A stretch of DNA of 47,633 nt from Aureispira sp. CCB-QB1. Its GTDB lineage: Bacteria; Bacteroidota; Bacteroidia; Chitinophagales; Saprospiraceae. Both the position numbers and the translations under genes were made by a program. The stretch's first letter is position 1; the number at the start of each line of letters is the position of its first letter. The DNA lies in assembly GCA_945870185.1 (NCBI GenBank), contig CAMBRK010000029.1:1-47633 (forward strand), given 5' to 3'. Below, piece after piece: positions 1 through 4,962 of this stretch. The notes below the pieces were generated by a model. That model did no database searches. It was not told the origin of the DNA and saw only the letters and a program-made list of their open reading frames with translations.

Positions 1-164
1 ACTTTTCTACCCATCCGTTTCACGCCTGCCTGCCGGCAAGGCAGGGTTCACTTCGTCAAAGGCTTTGCCTTTGGTGCTTTGCACTTCACTACGTTCATAT
101 CGCTTGTTTTTTGAACGATTTCCCAGACCAATAGCCGCCTTTAAATTGATAGATTTTGACTTTT
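1..164. other. Gene-free left edge
   Basis: No gene can be supported here. The stretch holds a GC-rich imperfect palindrome at 25-45 and the region downstream of the decayed transposase. A short minus-strand open frame runs through the palindrome, but it has no start signal and looks like read-through of repeat DNA. Confidence 0.5.
25..45. repeat. GC-rich palindromic repeat
   Basis: CCTGCC and GGCAGG arms flank a TGCCGGC core, giving an imperfect palindrome that is strikingly GC-rich against the AT-rich surroundings. Similar Pu/Py-rich GC palindromes are dispersed in many Bacteroidota genomes (general knowledge). A compositionally similar element sits inside the propeller gene at 24175-24201. 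Copy number in this genome is unknown from the window. Confidence 0.5.
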
Positions 165-783
165 TCAGCAGGCCCTAATTAGTTCTTCCACGGTGTTTAT
201 TGCTTTGTGTCGTAAATAGTTATTTTTGATAATAACATTTATCCTTTCTGCTTTACCATTTTCATATGCATATTCACACATACTGTTTTTGAGATTATAT
301 TCTTTTGTTAAGGCTAAGAAATTTTTATCATAGTATTAGCCTCCTCCATCTGAATGGAGAATGATATTACTTTTTTTAACTACTTCTTTGCCTGTTAATT
401 TAATCGCTCTTTTTAACCTGATTTATTGAAGTAATTTCTATTCCTATCAATAGGTTATCAAATCTGATGACACCATTACTATTTGTTGTTCGACAAGGAT
501 TTATATGTCTTTCTATGGTAAAGCCCATCTCCTTGCACATACGCTCAAATTTGTCTCTTCCTATTGATACGGGGTTTACTTTATAATAAATAGCTCGGCA
601 ACTCAAGGTAGGGTGATCCTGTCTTATCTGCTCGAGTATTTGTTTAACGTATATCGTCTCTTCGTTATAATGCATTTGTCTATTTAGATATTGGTGTAGG
701 CCCTGTTTTGTAATATTAATGCTCTTGTAAAACTCATTGAGACTCACTTCTAGCTCGGATCTATGTTCCCAAAAGTAGGTCAT
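165..783 (-). pseudogene. IS3-family transposase orfB, broken
   Basis: The first part (783 down to about 415) is a good match in style to IS3/IS150 OrfB: an N-terminal HTH_21-like region, then the motif HINPCRTTNSNGVIRF and the run-up GIEITSINQV that normally precedes WxSDITY. Right after INQV the sequence jumps, out of frame, to LKRAIKLTG and then ILHSDGGG, which is the second Asp region. Some 45-50 codons, including the first catalytic Asp, therefore appear deleted near 412-417. A second lesion is a TAA codon at 336-338 where a Gln codon of the HSDGGxQY motif is expected. The last part, with CEYAYENGKAERIN (third catalytic residue region), reads to a TGA at 165-167. The gene cannot make an active transposase. 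Confidence 0.85.
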
Positions 784-1163
784 GGTTTGTCTGAATACTT
801 TTTTTTTATGTCTATTCTATATTCTTGCTCTGCAAGCTCGATGATCTTGCTCTGAAAATCAATCATCACTTGTTTTTGACCAACAAGCCGTTCTAATTCC
901 GCAATCTTTCTTTGATAGTTTGCTATTAATACTGTATCACTCTTTGACTCAATGATCAATCGTTCTGTACTCTCTTTACTGGTGCCATACTTGTCGATCC
1001 ACTTATACACACTGGTAAGAGACACATCATAACTCTTGCTAATTTGCGACGCACTGCTAGTTTTTCTTTCTATTTCTCTAACTTTTTTTACCTTGAAGTC
1101 TTCACTGAATCTTCGATTAAGTTTCTCCTTCTTACTCATTTTAAATTGATCAATTGTTGCCAT
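780..1163 (-). CDS. IS3-family transposase orfA
   Basis: This 127-residue frame has the IS3 OrfA plan. A basic N-terminus (KKEKLNRRFSEDFKVKKV) leads into a helix-turn-helix (SQISKSYDVSLTSVYKWIDKYG, about residues 38-60), followed by a coiled-coil/leucine-zipper stretch (IAELERLVGQKQVMIDFQSKIIELAEQ). It binds the element's ends and normally supplies the N-terminus of the OrfAB fusion made by frameshifting. Its stop overlaps the orfB start by 4 nt, the usual IS3 arrangement. The frame itself looks intact, but its partner is destroyed, so it is probably a non-functional remnant. A start at the internal Met9 (MSKKEK) is also possible. Confidence 0.75.
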   Translation of the reverse strand: MATIDQFKMSKKEKLNRRFSEDFKVKKVREIERKTSSASQISKSYDVSLTSVYKWIDKYGTSKESTERLIIESKSDTVLIANYQRKIAELERLVGQKQVMIDFQSKIIELAEQEYRIDIKKKYSDKP

Positions 1164-1233
1164 ACATTTACCACTTATTTTAAACTTTTTAAACTTTTTT
1201 TGCGGTCAACATATTTCAGGCACTGTCCTTTGC

Positions 1234-1275
1234 CTTGACGAGTAAGCTTGCTACTATTCATTTATCGTCGTCAAG
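1234..1275. repeat. Inverted repeat between IS remnant and arsR
   Basis: CTTGACGA at 1234-1241 and TCGTCAAG at 1268-1275 are perfect 8-bp inverted arms separated by 26 nt. They lie between the IS remnant and the arsR promoter. They could be a weak terminator or chance; there is no T-run on the plus strand. Confidence 0.3.
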
Positions 1276-1341
1276 AAAAAGGGTACATCCTTTACTATCA
1301 GTTAAAAGGAGTAAAATAAGAGAGTGGCTTTAAATTTTTTC

Positions 1342-1387
1342 TTCGCAATATGACGAACAATAAAAATCTATTCGTACTTTTGCGAAT
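1342..1387 (+). promoter_or_regulatory. arsR promoter with tandem operators
   Basis: Two palindromes of identical architecture lie just upstream of arsR: TTCG-N8-CGAA at 1342-1357 and ATTCG-N8-CGAAT at 1370-1387. The 8-nt spacer of the second is TACTTTTG, a perfect match to the Bacteroidota -7 consensus TAnnTTTG, so a protein bound to these arms would cover the core promoter. ArsR repressors bind inverted repeats over their own promoter (family knowledge). Transcription would begin near 1389, about 12 nt before the ATG. The same pair occurs upstream of the TonB receptor at 24811-24854. Confidence 0.75.
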
Positions 1388-1400
1388 AAATTTATAGATC

Positions 1401-1748
1401 ATGTCACCACAAGCTAAAAAGTATACTGATAAACAAGAACAAATTGCGACTTTTGCCAATGCATTGGGACATCCTGTAAGGGTAGCCATATTGGAATTGC
1501 TCGCATCTCAATCCTGCTGTTATCACGGGGATTTATCTGAAGAATTGCCTATCGCCAACAGTACGCTTTCCCAACATCTCAAAGTGCTGAAAGATGCAGG
1601 TCTTATACAAGGTGAAATTAATCCACCCAAGACAAAGTATTGTATTAACAGACAAAATTATGCCGTTGCATCTGTGTTATTTGCCAGCTTTTTTAAGGAT
1701 AGCCTGGCCACAGAATTTACCAAAGATGGCGTTGTCTTATGTGAATAA
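1401..1748 (+). CDS. arsR: ArsR-family metalloregulator
   Basis: A 115-residue winged-helix repressor of the SmtB/ArsR family. The fold is readable as NALGHPVRVAILELL (residues 20-34), a recognition region LPIANSTLSQHLKVLKDAGLI (about 49-69) and a short wing with PPKTKYCINR. The Cys pair at 39-40 in SQSCCYHGDL resembles arsenite-sensing cysteines of Bacteroidota ArsR proteins; further Cys lie at 81 and 114. It should repress the operon until As(III) binds. It is followed after 33 nt by the arsenite transporter. The tandem palindromes 14 nt upstream of its ATG are the likely binding sites. The metalloid assignment rests on the neighbours as much as on the Cys residues. Confidence 0.85.
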   Translation: MSPQAKKYTDKQEQIATFANALGHPVRVAILELLASQSCCYHGDLSEELPIANSTLSQHLKVLKDAGLIQGEINPPKTKYCINRQNYAVASVLFASFFKDSLATEFTKDGVVLCE

Positions 1749-1781
1749 AAAAAAGAAAAAATAAGTATAAGTGTTGAAAAT

Positions 1782-2816
1782 ATGAGTAATCAAGAGACAA
1801 AAACCATAGGCTTTTTTGAAAAGTACCTGACTATTTGGGTAGCTTTATGTATTGGTGCAGGCATTTTATTAGGACATTTTGCAGGAAGTAGTATGGACCT
1901 ATTAAGCAAAATGGAGTTGTATAAAGTCAATCTTCCAATTGCGGTACTTATTTGGTTGATGATTTATCCAATGATGTTGCAGATAGATTTTAGTAGTATC
2001 AAAGATATCGGAAAAAAACCAAAAGGAATCATACTTACTGTTATCGTCAACTGGATCATTAAGCCGTTTACCATGGCATTTTTTGCCTGGATATTTTTTA
2101 CAAAATTGTATAGTGCGTGGATCGACCCAACACTTGCGGGTGAGTACATAGCAGGAGCCATCATATTGGGGGCGGCACCATGTACAGCGATGGTCTTTGT
2201 CTGGTCTTATCTGACAAATGGCGATCCCAATTATACATTGGTGCAGGTCTCCGTCAACGACTTGATCATTTTGGTCGCTTTTGTGCCTATTGTAGGATTT
2301 TTGCTGGGTATTACCGATATAACGATTCCTTATGATACGCTGATCAGTAGTGTGGTCATTTTTGTGGTCATTCCATTAGTGGCGGGTTGGTTGACCCAAA
2401 AAATTGTTGTCAGTAATAGGGGACAAGAATGGTTTGAAAAGTCATTTTTGCCTATATTTAAACCAGTATCCATCATTGCACTTTTGGCGACTTTGATATT
2501 GTTATTTGCTTTTCAAGGGCAGAATATCATCAGTAATCCATTCATTATCCTATTGGTAGCCATTCCACTGATATTGCAAACCTATTTTATATTTTTTATT
2601 ACCTGGTTTGCTGGTAAAAAGATAAACCTGCCTCATCCCATTTGTGCTCCTGCAGCTATGATAGGAGCCAGCAATTTTTTTGAATTAGCGGTAGCTGTTG
2701 CGATTGCGCTTTTTGGATTGCAATCACCGGCTGCTTTGGTGACGGTAGTAGGCGTATTGGTAGAAGTACCTGTCATGTTGTCCTTGGTGGCTTTGGCCAA
2801 TAAATGGAAATATTAA
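1782..2816 (+). CDS. acr3: ACR3-type arsenite efflux permease
   Basis: A 344-residue polytopic membrane protein, about ten hydrophobic segments, of the ACR3 branch of the bile/arsenite/riboflavin transporter superfamily. Diagnostic stretches are GAAPCTAMVFVWSYL with the conserved Cys134 thought to contact As(III), the following NGDPNYTLVQVSVNDL, and GASNFFELAVAVAIALFG near the C-terminus, which carries the conserved FE pair. It expels arsenite across the inner membrane using the proton gradient. The length is normal for the family. It is the second gene of the arsR operon, and the arsenate reductase follows 116 nt later. Confidence 0.92.
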   Translation: MSNQETKTIGFFEKYLTIWVALCIGAGILLGHFAGSSMDLLSKMELYKVNLPIAVLIWLMIYPMMLQIDFSSIKDIGKKPKGIILTVIVNWIIKPFTMAFFAWIFFTKLYSAWIDPTLAGEYIAGAIILGAAPCTAMVFVWSYLTNGDPNYTLVQVSVNDLIILVAFVPIVGFLLGITDITIPYDTLISSVVIFVVIPLVAGWLTQKIVVSNRGQEWFEKSFLPIFKPVSIIALLATLILLFAFQGQNIISNPFIILLVAIPLILQTYFIFFITWFAGKKINLPHPICAPAAMIGASNFFELAVAVAIALFGLQSPAALVTVVGVLVEVPVMLSLVALANKWKY

Positions 2817-2932
2817 TACGTCAACAGTAACCAATAATCATAACTATAAGCTGATTGATCTAAGTGACACCTTTGTGCTCTATACAGCAAAGCTGCACTA
2901 AAGAGTGGTGAAATAATAAAAATAATAAAAAC

Positions 2933-3538
2933 ATGAACCCAATTTTAACATCCATCATACAAACGTTTTCTGCTGAAAATATATCTGAGGAACGCAAAGA
3001 AGTGTTAGCTCTTCTAACAGATTATATCCGAAATAAGCATATCAAAGGTGAGACCATCAGACTCAATTTTATATGTACACACAACTCGCGACGTAGCCAT
3101 TTATCACAGATATGGGCAGAAACAATGTCTCACTATTTTGGTATTAAAGATGTATGTTGTTATTCGGGCGGTACAGAGGCAACAGCCATGTTCCCCAAAG
3201 TAGCGGAGATCTTAAACAGCCAAGGTTTTGAAGTACTCAAATTATCAGATTCAACCAATCCAGTTTATGCGGTCAAATATGCCCTAAATGAACAAGCTAT
3301 CATATGTTTCTCCAAAGCGTACAATCACGCTTTTAATCCTACAGGAAATTATGCCGCCATCGTCACTTGCAATGCTGCAGATGTAGCCTGCCCAATCGTC
3401 TTGGGTGCTGAAGTCAGAATACCTGTCAAATATGACGACCCCAAAGCATTTGATGGGACAAATGAAATGGATGCAAAATATGCAGAACGAAGCTTGCAGA
3501 TCGCAGCAGAGATGTGGTATGTTTTTGGACAGGTATAA
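2933..3538 (+). CDS. arsC: Arsenate reductase, low-Mr phosphatase type
   Basis: A 201-residue protein of the low-molecular-weight tyrosine phosphatase/arsenate reductase superfamily. The anion-binding loop is CTHNSRR at residues 48-54 (C-X5-R), followed by SHLSQIWAE. A distal acidic segment VKYDDPKAFDG is in the position of the catalytic Asp loop. It should reduce arsenate to arsenite for export by the adjacent ACR3 pump. The protein carries an N-terminal helical extension of about 40 residues ahead of the catalytic domain, a form common in Bacteroidota. A 116-nt gap separates it from acr3, so it may also have a promoter of its own. Confidence 0.85.
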   Translation: MNPILTSIIQTFSAENISEERKEVLALLTDYIRNKHIKGETIRLNFICTHNSRRSHLSQIWAETMSHYFGIKDVCCYSGGTEATAMFPKVAEILNSQGFEVLKLSDSTNPVYAVKYALNEQAIICFSKAYNHAFNPTGNYAAIVTCNAADVACPIVLGAEVRIPVKYDDPKAFDGTNEMDAKYAERSLQIAAEMWYVFGQV

Positions 3539-3713
3539 AATTGAATTAAGCACTGTTCGAATTGCCAATTAAGAACATCACTCACAACCAAAATAATAAT
3601 TTTTCTACTAAATGTAATGAAAACTTCTTAGATTTCGCTACGTGGCTGCATCTGTTTTTCACAGATCGTGAGTTTTGTGACACTTTATTTTATCCACTTA
3701 TATGGGAGAAATA

Positions 3714-4005
3714 TTACAAATTATTCATTTGATTTTTGTGCTTATCGGCACTGATTGTCAATGGAAATCCTATTAACACAAATCGATCTGCTGGTTGTCC
3801 GATAGCACGTCTTTTGAATTGTCCATCCATGGTAGGCTCATTGGTATATTGATATCCAAATACATTGTCCGGACTTAAGATACTGGAGATGGAAAATTAT
3901 AGTATTCTATTGCATTATCAAGTAGGCCCAGTTGAAACTTTGGTTCTGAAAAGCTTTGGTTTTGCCATTCATAAAAGTGTTTTCATTGGGTTTATGGTCA
4001 ATTAT
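3714..4005 (-). pseudogene. Relic of outer-membrane receptor C-terminus
   Basis: Reading the minus strand gives NGKTKAFQNQSFNWAYLIMQ, then a stop codon, NTIIF, a frameshift, ISSILSPDNVFGYQYTNEP and finally RRAIGQPADRFVLIGFPL to a TAA at 3714-3716. Joined, this resembles the last beta strands of outer-membrane beta-barrel/TonB-receptor-like proteins common in Saprospiraceae, which end in a segment of the form NVFGYQY...RRAIGQPADRF..IG. At least one nonsense mutation and one frameshift are present and the 5' part of the gene is missing. The family assignment is from memory of such C-termini and needs a search. Confidence 0.6.
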
Positions 4006-4056
4006 TTACTAAAGCAAGCTTTGATGAATGGTAAAGGATGATGAATAAAAAATAAG

Positions 4057-4120
4057 TTTTGCAGCCAAATCTTAATAATATATACACTATTGGCTGTAAA
4101 TATTAAATTTTGCAGCCAAA
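4057..4120. repeat. Short direct repeat TTTTGCAGCCAAA
   Basis: The 13-mer TTTTGCAGCCAAA occurs at 4057-4069 and 4108-4120, and an inverted part (TTGGCTG) lies between them at 4090-4096. The element is just downstream of the response regulator gene (minus strand). It could fold as alternative hairpins at the 3' end of that transcript. No function is shown. Confidence 0.4.
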
Positions 4121-4200
4121 AATGAGTTTATATTTATGTTTTTGTCTGTAACTAATATCATTTGGAGACAACCACCCATAAAGTTTTTCGCAAAAAATAT

Positions 4201-4809
4201 CTATTTCCTATACATCTTTCCAGCAATCTGACTTCTGCTTTCGATCTCAAGTTTTGAGAAGATACGTTTAATGTGTGTTTTTACGGTATTGAGCGAGATG
4301 AAGTGTTTTTCGCCTATTTTCTCATTGCTACATCCGGCTGCGGTGTCCATCATTATTTCATATTCTTTGGGTGTAATGTGATCTTCCAAATCTTGATTAA
4401 GTTCGTCTAAGGAGTAGTATGGAGATTTTTGTTTTTGGATTTTTACTCTGTGGGCTACGATCTCAAGGGTAGCCAGGATATCTTTTTTCTTAAAAGGTTT
4501 GACGATGTAACCTTCTGGGAGAAGGTTTTTGGCTTGGTCCAGTGTTTGTTTGTCCGAATATGACGTTATAAATATAAAAGGGATGCCATATTTTTCATTG
4601 ATAATTTTGGCTATGTCAAGTCCGGACATCAGATGGTCCAACGATATATCGAGTAAAACAATCTCTGGTTTTCTATTGTGTATCATATCCAATGCCGTGA
4701 TGCCATCATACGCTTGACCTATGACTAGATAACCTTCTTTGGTCAAGATACTTGCCAGGTCTTCACATATCAGTGGTTCATCTTCTACGATGAGTATTTT
4801 TATGGACAT
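4201..4809 (-). CDS. LuxR/NarL-family response regulator
   Basis: A 202-residue two-domain regulator. The N-terminal receiver has the acidic pocket VEDEP (D10), phospho-acceptor D54 in VLLDISLD, T82 in FITSYS and K104 in VKPFKKK. The C-terminal LuxR-type HTH (about residues 138-200) has NEKIGEKHFISLNTVKTHIKRIFSKL, where the NTVKTHI helix recognises DNA. It is phosphorylated by a histidine kinase, most likely the orphan-positioned kinase at 8074-9954. Its start lies inside the end of the upstream small gene, so the two are probably translationally coupled. It is the last gene of the unit headed by the S74 protein. The palindromes upstream of both units in this region are candidate targets. Confidence 0.9.
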   Translation of the reverse strand: MSIKILIVEDEPLICEDLASILTKEGYLVIGQAYDGITALDMIHNRKPEIVLLDISLDHLMSGLDIAKIINEKYGIPFIFITSYSDKQTLDQAKNLLPEGYIVKPFKKKDILATLEIVAHRVKIQKQKSPYYSLDELNQDLEDHITPKEYEIMMDTAAGCSNEKIGEKHFISLNTVKTHIKRIFSKLEIESRSQIAGKMYRK

Positions 4810-4949
4810 GACATTTTATTAAAATGGTTTTCTATCATCTTGTCCATATCAGAAAGGCAACGCACATAATTGCTTAATAATGTTTGCATTTTAGGTACTT
4901 TTGTTGGCTGCTTTTTGATTACTTCTGCAAATTTAATGATTTTTGCCAT
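4800..4949 (-). CDS. Small protein of 49 residues, unknown
   Basis: A short frame starting MAKIIKFAEVIKKQPTK and ending MSCP fills the space between the S74 protein gene (stop 4963) and the response regulator (start 4809). It begins 13 nt after the former and overlaps the latter by 10 nt, exactly where a gene would sit in this tight unit. The peptide is basic at the N-terminus, predicted helical, has no signal peptide or membrane segment, and contains several Met and two Cys. No family is recognised. It could be an accessory of the two-component system or a leader that couples translation to the regulator. Context is the main support. Confidence 0.5.
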   Translation of the reverse strand: MAKIIKFAEVIKKQPTKVPKMQTLLSNYVRCLSDMDKMIENHFNKMSCP

Positions 4950-4962
4950 ATTTTATTCTTGA

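Larger units (their letters stand above)
155..1210 (-). mobile_element. Decayed IS3-family insertion sequence
   Basis: Two overlapping minus-strand frames have the IS3-family arrangement: a HTH/leucine-zipper orfA followed by a DDE integrase orfB that starts in the orfA stop region. The element is dead because orfB has lost internal sequence. The ends are not defined: the only shared bases found are TTGAC at 156-160 and its inverse GTCAA at 1205-1209, so the stated boundaries are tentative. No target-site duplication was recognised. Confidence 0.6.
3539..4200. other. Intergenic region with a gene relic
   Basis: No intact gene lies here. The middle (3714-4005) carries a minus-strand relic of an outer-membrane receptor, described separately, and the right part has a repeated TTTTGCAGCCAAA motif. 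A plus-strand frame of about 50 codons from 3889 is antisense to the relic and is not supported as a gene. Confidence 0.55.

Noticed and set aside
1-145. Minus-strand open frame through the left edge palindrome
   Set aside because: It has no credible start, and the sequence looks like repeat DNA read by chance.
2869-2900. CTTTG and CAAAG inverted repeat before arsC as operator
   Set aside because: The arms are short and mismatched and do not resemble the ArsR-type palindromes.
3889-4041. Plus-strand frame of 50 codons
   Set aside because: It is antisense to the receptor relic, has no recognisable family and no ribosome site, so it is likely spurious.
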